A stretch of 64,000 nucleotides of DNA from Leptospira vanthielii serovar Holland str. Waz Holland = ATCC 700522 (GCF_000332455.1 NZ_AOGY02000051.1:186001-250000), one strand, 5' to 3'. Positions 8,888 through 22,919 are shown, counted from the stretch's first letter. A program made the numbers and translations. Notes: generated by a model not told the origin, from the sequence alone.

Positions 8888-10807
8888 TTACTCCTTTAAA
8901 ACTGCATAAAATTCAGAGGTAAAAGCAGTCCTTTCCCAAGAAATGCCAATCCCTTTGGTCATGTTTCTAAGAGCCCCTGAAAAGCCAAGCAGGTTTTGGG
9001 CCGGTGCATTGGCTTTTAAGTGACTCTTCCCTGCCACAGCTTCCCAGATGGATACCACCTTGGCATTTCTGCGGCTTAGATCAGAAAGAACTACACCTAA
9101 GTGGTCTGCGTCCACCATCACATCTACTTCCGTGAGGGGTCCGACCAAGTATGTGTTTGATGGAAACAATTCCTTAACACCTGCAAGTATCGCAACTTTC
9201 AGTAGCGTTAAAGTGGTTTGCAAATCTCCGTTTGGTATCTCATACGAGAGAATACGCAACCTGAGACCGGCAACTTCCTCTCCGTAAAACCCGTGTAAGC
9301 AGGCTTCCTGAAAGGATGTTTCTATCGAATTTTTTACTTCTTCCGGAAGACTTACCTCGAAGGCAATTTGCTTCGAAAAGTCGGCAGTATCTTCCAGGAC
9401 TGCGATGAGCGCGCCGCTTGACTTTTGGTCTTCAAAGGCACGATGCTCTAGGGCAACCTTATGAGACATTTTTTTTAGAAGCTCTATTTTGGCAATGTTT
9501 ATCGAACTGAAATTGAGTTTTTTTTCAGTTCTTTCCCGAATTCTGCGGATTCCGATCTCCAAATGCAGTTCCCCTCGCCCAAGGAGTACCAATTGTCCGG
9601 TATCTTCCTTGTTTTGGACTTGGTAACCTGGATCTTCCCAAACAAGTTCCTGTAGGCGACATAACCAAAACTCTTTATCATCGGAATGTTCGGGTTCGAT
9701 GACAATAGAAAAGGGACTCGGAATCCTTTGGGAAAGATTGGTAGCAACGGTATCGTCTTTTTGGGTTCGGAATCGTAAAGCCTGGCCCGGATAGGAAATT
9801 AGGCCGGAATTCTCTTTTAATAAAACAAGTTTTCCTTGCTGCAAAGTGGAAATTGGTTCCAAGGTCTCTGGATCCAGAAACGAAAAGCCATTTTCTGCAT
9901 AAAAAGACGGAATCACAGATGGGCCACTTGTTTTCTTTGCAAGTGCAGTTAACATCGCAATTGTAATATCAACGTTCGGATAGACCACAGAATACCGCCC
10001 CAACTCCTCCTCCGTCCTTCTCGAGAGAACAAAAAGAGGAATCCCATCCACTGACAACGGAGCTTTCGGTTCTGTCCAAAGGACGAGGTCTAAAAGCTCC
10101 CGAACCCCTTCCCCCGTTTTGGCAGAGCCACCGTAAACAGGATAGAGTTTCCCTTCAGTCGGTCCCGTGCGGAGTCCCATCTTAGAAAAATCAGTCTGGC
10201 CTGAGGGGTCACTCCAGGAAGAAATAGTGAGATCATCACTCCAAGCCATCAGTTCTTCTTTTACTGATTTGGGAAAGACACTCGGATCTCTAAGATAATA
10301 TTCTAATCGTCCAGACGGATCCTTCTGAAACAAAGTGACCGGTGCCCCACCGAGAATTTCCTCCAGGGAGACAAGTGTATCCAGATATTCCTCACCAAAC
10401 CGGTCTAGTTTATTAATAAAGAAAACCATAGGAACCTTTGCCAAAAGGAGTTCCTCAATCACAAGACGCGCTTGGGACTGGACCACAGATCCTGCTTCTA
10501 AAACAACAATGGCAGTTTCCATCGCCGCCAAAAGGTCCGTGACTTGGTTTCTGAAATCGATATGTCCCGGAGTGTCTACAATCTGGAGATGGAAATCACC
10601 AAAGGTGGTTTTCCAAAGAATGGTATGGAAGGTGGTCCGAATGGAGATTCCCCTCTCTATCTCTTCCTGCAAATTATCTGATTCTGTGTTTCCATCTTCA
10701 ATGGAACCCACCGCAGAAATTTTACCCGCCTCGAACAAAATTCGTTCGGTGAGGGTTGTTTTCCCTGAATCGATATGGGCAAATATTCCAACAGTTCGGT
10801 AACTCAT
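8888..10807 (-). CDS. Divergent EF-G/TetM-family translational GTPase in the fusA position
   Basis: Translational GTPase of 639 residues, the size of TetM-type ribosomal protection proteins and shorter than canonical EF-G (about 690-710). G1 is AHIDSGKTT at 10-18, switch I RGISI at 52-56, G3 DTPGH at 78-82 and G4 NKLD at 132-135. The C-terminus has an EF-G domain V-like stretch (LSRRNAKV, then LLGFSGALRNMTKG). The conserved GQY-type loop of EF-G domain IV is not recognisable. It sits exactly where fusA lies in str operons (rpsL-rpsG-fusA-tuf). It may be a diverged EF-G paralogue or a rescue/protection factor, with canonical fusA elsewhere. No clear Shine-Dalgarno precedes the ATG. Confidence 0.85.
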   Translation of the reverse strand: MSYRTVGIFAHIDSGKTTLTERILFEAGKISAVGSIEDGNTESDNLQEEIERGISIRTTFHTILWKTTFGDFHLQIVDTPGHIDFRNQVTDLLAAMETAIVVLEAGSVVQSQARLVIEELLLAKVPMVFFINKLDRFGEEYLDTLVSLEEILGGAPVTLFQKDPSGRLEYYLRDPSVFPKSVKEELMAWSDDLTISSWSDPSGQTDFSKMGLRTGPTEGKLYPVYGGSAKTGEGVRELLDLVLWTEPKAPLSVDGIPLFVLSRRTEEELGRYSVVYPNVDITIAMLTALAKKTSGPSVIPSFYAENGFSFLDPETLEPISTLQQGKLVLLKENSGLISYPGQALRFRTQKDDTVATNLSQRIPSPFSIVIEPEHSDDKEFWLCRLQELVWEDPGYQVQNKEDTGQLVLLGRGELHLEIGIRRIRERTEKKLNFSSINIAKIELLKKMSHKVALEHRAFEDQKSSGALIAVLEDTADFSKQIAFEVSLPEEVKNSIETSFQEACLHGFYGEEVAGLRLRILSYEIPNGDLQTTLTLLKVAILAGVKELFPSNTYLVGPLTEVDVMVDADHLGVVLSDLSRRNAKVVSIWEAVAGKSHLKANAPAQNLLGFSGALRNMTKGIGISWERTAFTSEFYAVLKE

Positions 10808-10834
10808 AAGGTTGTATTACGATCACGAGAAAAT

Positions 10835-10859
10835 AAAAAAGCCAGGTAGATCACCTGGC
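10835..10859 (-). terminator. Rho-independent terminator/attenuator between rpsG and the EF-G-like gene
   Basis: In the minus-strand transcript a 7-bp stem GCCAGGT/ACCTGGC (10841-10859) with a 5-nt loop is followed at once by six U residues (10840-10835). This is a textbook intrinsic terminator 31 bp after the rpsG stop and about 27 bp before the EF-G-like start. No convincing promoter fits in the space left, so partial read-through is likely. Confidence 0.8.
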
Positions 10860-10889
10860 TTATCAATGATTGGAATCGAATGGTAGAGA

Positions 10890-11363
10890 TTACCAGCGGT
10901 AGTGGGAGAAAGCCTTGTTGGCATCTGCCATCTTTCTGATATCTTCTTTTTTCTTGATTGCAGATCCAGTGCCTTTTTGAGCTTCCATAAATTCTGCAGC
11001 CAATTTATTCTTCATAGATTTTTCGTTTCTGCCACGGCTGTAACGAATAAGCCATCTGATTCCAAGAGCAAGTCGTCTTTCTGGACGAACTTCAATAGGA
11101 ACTTGGTAAGTTACACCACCCACTCGGCGGGATTTTACTTCCACTTGTGGTTTTGCGTTTTCAAGAGCTTCTTGGAAAACGGCAAATGGGTCTTGGCCAG
11201 TTTTTTTCGCAATTACTTCTAAAGCTTCGTAGAACACGGCTTCTGCGACACTTTTTTTACCATCTACCATTAGGCAGTTGATAAATTTAGAAATCACTTT
11301 GTCGTTATATTTAGGATCGCCTTCGATGTGGCGTGGTTCAACTTTTCCTCTTCTTCTAGACAT
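10890..11363 (-). CDS. rpsG: 30S ribosomal protein S7
   Basis: Primary assembly protein of the 30S head; represses the str operon in E. coli. The 157-residue product starts MSRRRGKVEPRHIEGDPKY and carries the signature motif GGVTYQVPIEVRPERRLALG and the C-terminal MADANKAFSHYRW. It lies 13 bp after rpsL and is followed by the hairpin terminator at 10835-10859. Confidence 0.98.
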   Translation of the reverse strand: MSRRRGKVEPRHIEGDPKYNDKVISKFINCLMVDGKKSVAEAVFYEALEVIAKKTGQDPFAVFQEALENAKPQVEVKSRRVGGVTYQVPIEVRPERRLALGIRWLIRYSRGRNEKSMKNKLAAEFMEAQKGTGSAIKKKEDIRKMADANKAFSHYRW

Positions 11364-11376
11364 CTACTTTCTCCGA

Positions 11377-11751
11377 TTACGCTTTAGGACGCTTAGCGCC
11401 GTATTTAGAACGTCCTTTACGACGTTTGTCCACACCGAGTGTATCCAGTGTTCCACGAATGATATGATAACGAACCCCTGGTAAGTCTTTTACCCTTCCC
11501 CCACGGATGAGAACTACGTTGTGTTCTTGGAGGTTGTGTCCTTCCCCTGGAATGTAAGCTGTTACTTCAATTCCTGTAGTAAGGCGAACCCTAGCTACTT
11601 TACGAAGTGCAGAGTTCGGTTTTTTTGGAGTAAAGGTCATTACCCGTGTGCAAACTCCACGTCTTTGTGGGCATGCCTTTAGGGCAGGAGATTTAGTTCT
11701 TTTCTTTTGGTCTTCTCTTCCTTTACGGATGAGCTGGTTAATTGTAGGCAT
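11377..11751 (-). CDS. rpsL: 30S ribosomal protein S12
   Basis: Decoding-centre protein. The 124-residue product has the universal motifs [17 protein letters not shown] (residues 41-57) and [13 protein letters not shown] (84-96). The lysines whose mutation gives streptomycin resistance (around 43 and 88) are both wild type. First gene of the str unit, preceded by two nested hairpins at 11781-11888. Confidence 0.98.
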   Translation of the reverse strand: MPTINQLIRKGREDQKKRTKSPALKACPQRRGVCTRVMTFTPKKPNSALRKVARVRLTTGIEVTAYIPGEGHNLQEHNVVLIRGGRVKDLPGVRYHIIRGTLDTLGVDKRRKGRSKYGAKRPKA

Positions 11752-11780
11752 TCGATTCCTTCTTCTACTTCTCTGTCTTT

Positions 11781-11839
11781 AAAAAAATAATGACGTTTTC
11801 GTCCAAAATTCCAGGTAGGGACATTTTGTAAACGAAAAC
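11781..11839 (-). terminator. Terminator-like hairpin with U-run upstream of rpsL
   Basis: The minus-strand RNA can form an outer stem GTTTTCGT/ACGAAAAC (11832-11839 with 11795-11802) and an inner stem CAAAAT/ATTTTG, followed 7 nt later by a run of seven U (11787-11781). It lies between rpoC and rpsL, only 30 bp before the rpsL start, so it could end rpoBC transcripts or attenuate read-through into rpsL-rpsG. Confidence 0.6.
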
Positions 11840-11843
11840 ATGA

Positions 11844-11888
11844 TTTTGTCCCTAGAAACTCTCTAAAAGTAAGTTTCTAAGGACAAAA
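11844..11888 (-). terminator. Long 17-bp hairpin just after rpoC
   Basis: Arms TTTTGTCCCTAGAAACT (11844-11860) and AGTTTCTAAGGACAAAA (11872-11888) are inverted repeats with an 11-nt loop. The single mismatch becomes a U-G wobble only in the minus-strand RNA, suggesting selection as RNA structure in the rpoC direction. It begins 10 bp after the rpoC stop. It lacks its own U-run, so it may act with the next hairpin or as a 3'-end stabiliser or processing site. Confidence 0.6.
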
Positions 11889-11897
11889 GGTTCGGAT

Positions 11898-16196
<4,299 letters not shown>

Positions 16197-16210
16197 ACTT
16201 TTTCCCTTCC

Positions 16211-19200
16211 CTAAACGTTTTCAATGGTCTCGAACTTGATTTTCTTTTTGTTCTTCGAGAATTCATCTTCGTAATCAGAGATATCCACTTCCAATCCTTC
16301 GGAGTCTTTGATAATGATGTCCAGTGCCAGTCCTCGGAGTTCTTGTACAAGAACGTTGAATGATTCTGGAATTCCCGGTTTGATCGAGTGGATTCCTTTC
16401 ACAATCGCTTCGTAAATTCTTGCACGTCCGAGCATGTCGTCTGACTTAATGGTAAGTAACTCTTGTAAGGTGTGCGAGGCACCATAAGCTTCCAGAGCCC
16501 AAACTTCCATCTCACCGAGCCTTTGTCCCCCGAACTGCGCCTTACCACCGAGTGGTTGTTGCGTAACGAGTGAGTAAGGTCCAGTAGATCTCGCGTGAAT
16601 TTTGTCATCCACCAAGTGGGCCAGTTTCAACATGTAGATATAACCGCAGAATACTTGGTTGATAAATTTTTCGCCCGTTCTTCCGTCGTATAACTGAAAT
16701 TTGCTGTTCGCTGGTAATCCTGCTTTTTTGCAGAAGTCATTTACGTCACCTTCGGTCGCTCCGTCAAACACTGGTGTTTCAAAATTGATACCAAGTTTTT
16801 TCGCAGCAAAACCAAGTTGGGTTTCGAAAATCTGACCCAGGTTCATCCGTGAAGGAACCCCGAGAGGGTTTAGCACGATATCCACAGGAGAGCCGTCTTC
16901 CATGTATGGCATATCTTCTTGTGCCATCACTCGAGCCACGACCCCTTTGTTTCCGTGACGACCCGCCATCTTATCACCCACGAGGAGTTTACGTTTACGA
17001 GCCACATAGACTTTCACCATTTCTTCCACGCCAGCAGCGAGTTCGTCGCCAGTTTCACGGGAATAACGTTTGATATCGATGACAGTTCCTTCGAAACCGT
17101 TTGGCATACGAAGTGAGGAATCCCTTACTTCTTTCGCCTTCTCTCCAAAAATGGAGTGTAAAAGTTTGTATTCTGGAGTGAGGTCAGTTTCACCTTTAGT
17201 TGTTACCATCCCAACAAGGATATCTCCTGGTTTCACTTCGGCACCCACACGAATCACACCGGACTCATCCAAATCACGGAACGCTTTGTCCGAAAGGTTG
17301 GGAATGTCTCGAGTGATTTGTTCTTGTCCGAGTTTGGTTTCCCGAGCTTGGATTTCGAACTCTTCAATGTGGATCGAAGAGAAAACGTCGTCTTTAATGA
17401 TTCGTTCTGAAATTAGAATCGCATCCTCAAAGTTGTAACCTTCCCAAGGCATAAACGCCACAAGAACGTTACGACCAAGTGCCAAATAACCCGCATCAGT
17501 GGATGGACCGTTGGCAAGGACAGTTCCTTTTTGTAGGATCTGACCAAAGTCACCGTATTTTTCCCCTTTGATGATTTGTCCGGCAACAGGTGCTCCAATT
17601 CCTAAGTCCTGGCCTTCTTTCACAACGGCCACAAATTGAACTTCTTCCGAATGGAAAAGTTCGTGGATTTCTTTTTCTCCGTTAGGAGCCGTGAGTTCCA
17701 CTCGTTCCTTGGAAACTTTACTTACCTTTCCACCTGTGGTTGTATGTAACATAGCCACGTTTGGTTTTTGGTTAAAACAAGTTCCTTGGTTGGTTTTTTT
17801 GAATTTAATAAGTGGGTAATGAACAATCTCTTTCGATTGGTCTTCTTTGATCCAAACGCCTGTAGCATCTACTTTAGAAACCACACCATCTTTTTTCGCA
17901 ACGATACAAACCCCTGCGTCGTAAGCGGCACGGGCTTCCATCCCAGTTCCTACAAACGGAGCTTCTTCCGTGAGGAGTGGTACCGCTTGTCGTTGCATGT
18001 TGGAACCCATAAGTGCGCGGTTCGCATCATCGTGTTCCAAAAATGGAATAAGAGCTGTAGATACAGAGACAACTTGGAGAGGAGCTAAATCCATATATTG
18101 GATTTCAGCCGGGCTACGGAAAGGAAAGTCCCCTCTATGGCGAGTGGAAATGAGTTTGGATGTAAATTCACCCTTCTCATCGACAGTCGAATTCGACTGC
18201 GCCATGTAGTGGTATTCTTCTTTGTCTGCAGTGAGATACTCTACTTGTTTTTGAACTTTACCATTTTTCACAAGTCGGTAAGGAGTTTCAATAAACCCGT
18301 AATCGTTCACACGAGCGAAACTAGACATGGAAAGAATGAGACCAATGTTTGGACCTTCCGGTGTTTCAATCGGGCACATACGACCATAGTGAGAATAATG
18401 AACGTCACGAACTTCGAAACCGGCTCGGTCACGAGAAAGTCCACCAGGCCCAAGAGCGTTTAACCTACGTTTGTGGGTAAGTTCTGCCAGTGGATTTGTT
18501 TGGTCCACAAACTGTGAAAGTTGCGAGGAACCAAAAAATTCATTGATCACAGCCGTAATTGGTTTGATGGAAATGAGAAGTTGCGGAGTTTGTTGTTCCG
18601 GCTCCTGAACTGTCATTCTTTCTTTGATCACTCGTTCAACCCGAGAAAATCCAAGTTTCAGTTGGTTTGCGATAAGCTCACCCACAGAACGGATCCTTCT
18701 GTTTCCTAAGTGGTCAATATCATCGGGATAGTAGTTCTCCGCTTCTGACATTAACATCACCAAGTAACGAACGGTTTCAATGATGTCGTATTTACGAAGG
18801 ACACGCTCATCAGCCTTAGCAAAGTCTTTCGGATTATTAAATTCAAACTTACTGTTGATTTTATAACGACCAACAATCCCCAAATCAAAAGTTTTAGGAG
18901 AGAAAAAGAGTCGTCGGAGTTCCCCTTCTGCGTTTTCAATCGTGGAAGGTTCGCCCGGTCTCATGATCGTGTGGAATTTTTTAACCGCGTCTTCGTAGTC
19001 GTTGACACCGTCTTTTTCCAAACAGTTGATAAGAACTGGGTTGTCTTTTCCTTTCGGAAATTCAATGACATCCACATCTTTTACCTTCATTTCCCGAAGG
19101 ATCGAGATGTTATCCTCATTGATTTTGGAACCGGCATCGAGCATGACCTCTCCGGTTTCCATATTGATGATATCAGCAATGGTTCGGCGACCAATCAAAC

Positions 19201-19897
19201 GTTTGAGGTCTTTGGGATTGGCACCAGCAATCTTCATCTTACTAGATCCGTAGAAAAGGCGTAAAACTTCTTCGTTTGTGCCCATACCCATAGCTTTTAC
19301 AAGAAGAGTTGCTGGGAATTTTTTCTTACGGTCGATTTTGGCAACAAGGATTCCCTTATTGTCCATCTCGAATTCCAACCAAGAACCTCGGTAAGGAATC
19401 ACCCTTGCAGAGAATGTATCTCGCACTTGGTCGTAAGAAAAGAAAATACCAGGGGATCTGTGCAACTGGCTTACCACGACTCTTTCCGCACCATTGATGA
19501 TGAAAGTTCCGTGGTCTGTCATCACAGAAAGGTCTCCCATGTAGACAACTTGTTCCCGGATCTCTCCGGTATCTTTAATGATGAGTCGAATGACTGCTTT
19601 TAAAGGCACAGCATAAGAAGAATCAGTGTCTTTGCACTCTTGTGGATCGCGTTTCGGCTCTCCCAAGACATAATGGCCATATTCCATGACCATATCGTTG
19701 TTTGGCGATTCGATAGGGAAGGATTCGCGAAATACCGCTTCCAACCCTTGGTTCAAACGTTTCGTCGGATCTTTCACTTCCGACTGGAGAAACCAATCAA
19801 AGGATTTTTTCTGTACGTAGATAAGATTAGGAAGTAAATTGAGGTCGGTAATTTTACCGAAATTTACCCGGTTTCTAATTTGCATTCGGGTATGCAT
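16211..19897 (-). CDS. rpoB: DNA-directed RNA polymerase subunit beta
   Basis: RNA polymerase beta, 1228 residues, matching remembered Leptospira RpoB almost throughout. The start at 19897 ([15 protein letters not shown]) has a good GGAGAG Shine-Dalgarno; Met5 is a weaker alternative. The rifampicin-resistance region [13 protein letters not shown]...[12 protein letters not shown] has Asn480 where E. coli has Ser531. It follows rplL after a 125-bp gap holding an attenuator-like hairpin. Confidence 0.99.
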   Translation of the reverse strand: MHTRMQIRNRVNFGKITDLNLLPNLIYVQKKSFDWFLQSEVKDPTKRLNQGLEAVFRESFPIESPNNDMVMEYGHYVLGEPKRDPQECKDTDSSYAVPLKAVIRLIIKDTGEIREQVVYMGDLSVMTDHGTFIINGAERVVVSQLHRSPGIFFSYDQVRDTFSARVIPYRGSWLEFEMDNKGILVAKIDRKKKFPATLLVKAMGMGTNEEVLRLFYGSSKMKIAGANPKDLKRLIGRRTIADIINMETGEVMLDAGSKINEDNISILREMKVKDVDVIEFPKGKDNPVLINCLEKDGVNDYEDAVKKFHTIMRPGEPSTIENAEGELRRLFFSPKTFDLGIVGRYKINSKFEFNNPKDFAKADERVLRKYDIIETVRYLVMLMSEAENYYPDDIDHLGNRRIRSVGELIANQLKLGFSRVERVIKERMTVQEPEQQTPQLLISIKPITAVINEFFGSSQLSQFVDQTNPLAELTHKRRLNALGPGGLSRDRAGFEVRDVHYSHYGRMCPIETPEGPNIGLILSMSSFARVNDYGFIETPYRLVKNGKVQKQVEYLTADKEEYHYMAQSNSTVDEKGEFTSKLISTRHRGDFPFRSPAEIQYMDLAPLQVVSVSTALIPFLEHDDANRALMGSNMQRQAVPLLTEEAPFVGTGMEARAAYDAGVCIVAKKDGVVSKVDATGVWIKEDQSKEIVHYPLIKFKKTNQGTCFNQKPNVAMLHTTTGGKVSKVSKERVELTAPNGEKEIHELFHSEEVQFVAVVKEGQDLGIGAPVAGQIIKGEKYGDFGQILQKGTVLANGPSTDAGYLALGRNVLVAFMPWEGYNFEDAILISERIIKDDVFSSIHIEEFEIQARETKLGQEQITRDIPNLSDKAFRDLDESGVIRVGAEVKPGDILVGMVTTKGETDLTPEYKLLHSIFGEKAKEVRDSSLRMPNGFEGTVIDIKRYSRETGDELAAGVEEMVKVYVARKRKLLVGDKMAGRHGNKGVVARVMAQEDMPYMEDGSPVDIVLNPLGVPSRMNLGQIFETQLGFAAKKLGINFETPVFDGATEGDVNDFCKKAGLPANSKFQLYDGRTGEKFINQVFCGYIYMLKLAHLVDDKIHARSTGPYSLVTQQPLGGKAQFGGQRLGEMEVWALEAYGASHTLQELLTIKSDDMLGRARIYEAIVKGIHSIKPGIPESFNVLVQELRGLALDIIIKDSEGLEVDISDYEDEFSKNKKKIKFETIENV

Positions 19898-19945
19898 GGA
19901 ATACTCTCCCTAGAGACGTCAAAATAATAGATGGTATGATAAACG

Positions 19946-19986
19946 AAAAAATAGAGGTGGGGACGCCTACGGCCTCCCTGCCTCTA
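19946..19986 (-). terminator. Attenuator-like hairpin between rplL and rpoB
   Basis: The inverted repeat 19952-19986 folds into a 16-bp stem (TAGAGGTGGGGACGCC against GGCCTCCCTGCCTCTA, one mismatch and two wobbles) with a 3-nt loop. In the minus-strand RNA it is followed by six U residues (19951-19946). Position matches the partial terminator between rplL and rpoB in E. coli, which sets the ratio of ribosomal protein to polymerase transcripts. Confidence 0.75.
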
Positions 19987-20022
19987 AATTTTTGAAGAAT
20001 GGGTTTAAAAATTGGCAACCGA

Positions 20023-20403
20023 TTAACCGGCAGCAGCAACTTCTACTTGAGCCCCAACACCTTCGAGTTTTTTCTTAATATCAGCAGCTTCGTCTTTAGA
20101 AACACCGTCTTTCACTGATTTTCCACCAGCTTCAACAAGCGTTTTCGCATCTGCCAATCCAAGACCAGTGATTTCGCGAACGAGTTTAATAACGTCGATC
20201 TTTTTGTCACCGTGTGCTTTCAAGATTATATTGAAAGTTGCAGGCTCTTCAGCAGCAGCTGGACCACCTGCACCCGCAACAGCCGCTACCGCAACCGGTG
20301 CAGCAGCAGAAATCCCGAATTTGTCCTCCATCTTTTTCACTAGATCAGCTGCCTGAACCAGTGTAAGACTTCCAATTTGTTCTAATAGCGCGTCAACAGA
20401 CAT
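20023..20403 (-). CDS. rplL: 50S ribosomal protein L7/L12
   Basis: Stalk protein, present in several copies per ribosome, that recruits translational GTPases. The 126-residue product has an N-terminal dimerisation domain ([21 protein letters not shown]), an alanine/glycine-rich hinge around residues 34-55 and a conserved C-terminal domain ([20 protein letters not shown]). A GGAGA Shine-Dalgarno precedes the start. It lies 36 bp after rplJ. Confidence 0.98.
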   Translation of the reverse strand: MSVDALLEQIGSLTLVQAADLVKKMEDKFGISAAAPVAVAAVAGAGGPAAAEEPATFNIILKAHGDKKIDVIKLVREITGLGLADAKTLVEAGGKSVKDGVSKDEAADIKKKLEGVGAQVEVAAAG

Positions 20404-20439
20404 CCTATATTCTCCTTATCCTACTAATCACTATGATTA

Positions 20440-20973
20440 CTAATTGCCGTTTTTCTCGGCTACAGCATTGATGGCGCGTGCCAATGATGCCATGATTTGA
20501 TTGATTCCAGAAGCAATTTGTGTTGCAGGAGCATTGATCCCACGAGCAATTTGCGCAAGAAGTTCTTGTTTGGACGGAAGTCCAGCAATCGCCTCTACTC
20601 CAGACTTACCCAAAACTTCCCCGTCCATATAGCCGGTTCGAATTTCGAGTTCCTTCTTATCTTTTGCAAAGTCCTTACAAACTTTCGCTACTGCTGGAAG
20701 TGCATCCAGAGAGAAAATAGCTGCTAGAGGGCCTTTGTAAATATCTCCAAAATCAATGGAGTTATTTTTATGTTCAGAAGACTCTTTTAAAGCACGGAGA
20801 AAGAGGTTATTTTTGATTACCTTCATTTCCGATCCTTCTTTGCGAAGTTTCGCACGAAGGTTAGACATATCTTCAACAGTTAAACCGCTGTAAGATGCTA
20901 AAATAAAATTGGGTCTTTTTTCAAGACGACCTTTAAGTTCCGCTACTGCTTCAATTTTAGATGAATTTGCCAT
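20440..20973 (-). CDS. rplJ: 50S ribosomal protein L10
   Basis: Stalk base protein that anchors L7/L12 dimers; represses rplJL translation in E. coli. The 177-residue product has the typical N-terminal domain ([20 protein letters not shown]) and a C-terminal helix ([20 protein letters not shown]) expected to bind L7/L12. It lies 12 bp after rplA. Confidence 0.97.
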   Translation of the reverse strand: MANSSKIEAVAELKGRLEKRPNFILASYSGLTVEDMSNLRAKLRKEGSEMKVIKNNLFLRALKESSEHKNNSIDFGDIYKGPLAAIFSLDALPAVAKVCKDFAKDKKELEIRTGYMDGEVLGKSGVEAIAGLPSKQELLAQIARGINAPATQIASGINQIMASLARAINAVAEKNGN

Positions 20974-20985
20974 TGTTCTTACTCG

Positions 20986-21678
20986 TTATATGTTCGCGTT
21001 TACTAGTTCTTTCACATCGACTTTCACGCCGATTCCCATAGTTGCCGCAACAGAGAAAGACTTTAGATAATCACCCTTCGCATCGGAAGGTTTGTCTTTC
21101 ATAAGGGCAGCCACTACCGCATTGATGTTGTCAGAAAGTTTATCATCAGAGAAGGAACATTTTCCAACTCCTAAGTGAACCACTCCCCCTTTGTCAGGGC
21201 GGTATTCAATTCGGCCGGCTTTTAGTTCTTTTACTGCTCGTGTAACATCAGTAGTAACAGTTCCTGCTTTTGGTTTTGGCATAAGGCCCTTACGACCGAG
21301 TACCGGACCGAGTTTACCTACTTCCTTCATCATATCAGGAGTAGCAACGCAGGCGTCAAAATCAGTCCAACCACCAGCAACCTTTTCAATGAGATCCATA
21401 TCTCCTACAAAGTCAGCACCAGCTTCTTTTGCTTCGTTTTGTTTGTCTCCTTTGCAGAAAACCAAAACTTTGATTGTTTTTCCAGTTCCGTGGGGAAGAG
21501 AGATTGTCCCTCTTACGTTTTGGAGAGATTTATAATTGATTTTAGTCGAAATCTCTAATGTTCCATCAAATTTGGAAAAACTAGTAGCTTTTGCCAAACC
21601 GACTGCATCGCCAAGGGTATAAACCTTAGTGCGATCGACTTTCTCTTTGAGTTGGATATACTTTTTGCCGCGTTTCAT
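20986..21678 (-). CDS. rplA: 50S ribosomal protein L1
   Basis: L1-stalk protein that moves E-site tRNA and represses the L11 operon in E. coli. The 230-residue product has standard length and motifs including ISLPHGTGKTIKVLVFCKGD and GKLGPVLGRKGLMPKPKAGT. It lies 24 bp after rplK and 12 bp before rplJ. Confidence 0.98.
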   Translation of the reverse strand: MKRGKKYIQLKEKVDRTKVYTLGDAVGLAKATSFSKFDGTLEISTKINYKSLQNVRGTISLPHGTGKTIKVLVFCKGDKQNEAKEAGADFVGDMDLIEKVAGGWTDFDACVATPDMMKEVGKLGPVLGRKGLMPKPKAGTVTTDVTRAVKELKAGRIEYRPDKGGVVHLGVGKCSFSDDKLSDNINAVVAALMKDKPSDAKGDYLKSFSVAATMGIGVKVDVKELVNANI

Positions 21679-21702
21679 GACTTCAGTTCCCGTTTCCTAT
21701 GA

Positions 21703-22128
21703 TTACTCGACGTTTACACCCATGGAACGACAAGTTCCAGCAATAATGTTGATTGCTGCATCCATATCGTTCGCATTGAGATCTTCCATCTTAGTTTTTG
21801 CAATTTCTTCTAGTTGAGCTCGTTTGATTGTTCCCACTTTTACAGTGTGTGGAGTGGCAGATCCACCTTGTAAGCCGAGCGCCTTCATTACAAGAAGGGC
21901 CGCTGGAGGAGATTTAGTTACGAATGTAAAACTTCTGTCGGAATAAACAGTGATAACCACTGGGAGTTTGAGTCCCATTTGAGTTTTTGATCTCTCATTG
22001 AACTGTTTACAAAATTCCATAATATTGAGTCCGGCTTGACCAAGCGCAGGACCTACTGGAGGAGCCGGGTTTGCTTTCCCTGCTTCCACTTGGAGTTTAA
22101 TTTGTTTTACTACTTTCTTTGCAGCCAT
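21703..22128 (-). CDS. rplK: 50S ribosomal protein L11
   Basis: GTPase-centre protein that binds the thiostrepton loop of 23S rRNA. The 141-residue product has the signature [20 protein letters not shown] near residues 21-40 and a C-terminal RNA-binding domain. It follows nusG after 39 bp in the standard nusG-rplK-rplA order. Confidence 0.98.
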   Translation of the reverse strand: MAAKKVVKQIKLQVEAGKANPAPPVGPALGQAGLNIMEFCKQFNERSKTQMGLKLPVVITVYSDRSFTFVTKSPPAALLVMKALGLQGGSATPHTVKVGTIKRAQLEEIAKTKMEDLNANDMDAAINIIAGTCRSMGVNVE

Positions 22129-22167
22129 CTCGTTTCAAGTTCCTTACTAAAAGTCAATCTATCAGTT

Positions 22168-22722
22168 CTATTGTTCCGATTTTACTTGGAGGTAATCCAA
22201 CTCTACGGGAGTGGATCTTCCGAAAATTTCTACACGAACGCGGAGCCTTCCCTTGTCAGGGAAAATTTCATCCACAAGTCCAGTGAAATTAGCAAACGGA
22301 CCATCTATAATTTTCAATGTTTCGCCCACTTTGAATAGGAAACGTGGTCTCGAAACTTCTTCCGATTCCACACTTCCCACATCACTAAAGAGATTTTTGA
22401 TCTCATCCAGGGATAGTGGCTCCGGACCTTTTCCTTTTCCGCCTACAAAAGTAGACACAGAAGGTAAGTTCTGGATTTTAAATCGAAGGTCATCGGTCAT
22501 ATTCATCTCAACGAGAACATAACCCGGCATGAGTTTCTTCTTTGTGACCTTCTTCTTGCCGTTTTTCATCTCGGCAACTTCCATTGAAGGAATTTTTACC
22601 GCAAAAATTTGGTCTTCCAGTTTTTGTTGTTGGACCATCTTTTCAATGTTTGTCTTCACCTTATTCTCGTGACCGGAATAAGTTTGAAGCACATACCATT
22701 TTTTTTCTAAAGAATCGCCCAC
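22168..22722 (-). CDS. nusG: Transcription termination/antitermination factor NusG
   Basis: Binds RNA polymerase beta' clamp, suppresses pausing and links to Rho or S10. I choose the GTG at 22722 (184 residues, VGDSLEKKWYVLQTYSGHE) because an AGGTAGGG Shine-Dalgarno precedes it and it leaves 8 bp after secE. The ATG at 22755 would overlap secE by 25 nt and add unrelated residues. The NGN domain is N-terminal; the KOW motif (IDGPFANFTGLVDEI) is C-terminal. Confidence 0.94.
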   Translation of the reverse strand: MGDSLEKKWYVLQTYSGHENKVKTNIEKMVQQQKLEDQIFAVKIPSMEVAEMKNGKKKVTKKKLMPGYVLVEMNMTDDLRFKIQNLPSVSTFVGGKGKGPEPLSLDEIKNLFSDVGSVESEEVSRPRFLFKVGETLKIIDGPFANFTGLVDEIFPDKGRLRVRVEIFGRSTPVELDYLQVKSEQ

Positions 22723-22730
22723 TTCCCTAC

Positions 22731-22919
22731 CTATGTTCCTAATGCCCAGAACCATTTTAACAGCTTAAGGAAAACAAAATCCGAAGCTGATAAAAATAGG
22801 GAAAAGATAAATACTGTAACTAGGACGACAACGGTAGAACTCACTACCTCTTGGCGCGTAGGCCAATGCACTTTTTCAAGTTCTGCTTTACATTCCTGAA
22901 TGAAACTCGTAGCTTTCAT
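22731..22919 (-). CDS. secE: Preprotein translocase subunit SecE
   Basis: Clamp subunit of the SecYEG channel in the inner membrane. The 62-residue product is the short one-helix type: an amphipathic segment ([20 protein letters not shown]) followed by one transmembrane helix ([20 protein letters not shown]) and a short hydrophobic tail. The tRNA-Trp-secE-nusG order is classical. Its 3' end lies 8 bp before nusG. Confidence 0.95.
   Translation of the reverse strand: MKATSFIQECKAELEKVHWPTRQEVVSSTVVVLVTVFIFSLFLSASDFVFLKLLKWFWALGT

Noticed and set aside
8888..10807. Calling this a tetracycline-resistance gene
   Set aside because: Size resembles TetM, but it sits in a core ribosomal operon and the C-terminal region is EF-G-like; there is no evidence of acquired resistance.
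11377..11751. Streptomycin-resistance allele in rpsL
   Set aside because: The lysines at about 43 and 88 are wild type.
22723..22755. Upstream ATG start for nusG
   Set aside because: It would overlap secE and add 11 residues with no NusG similarity, while the GTG at 22722 has a proper ribosome-binding site.
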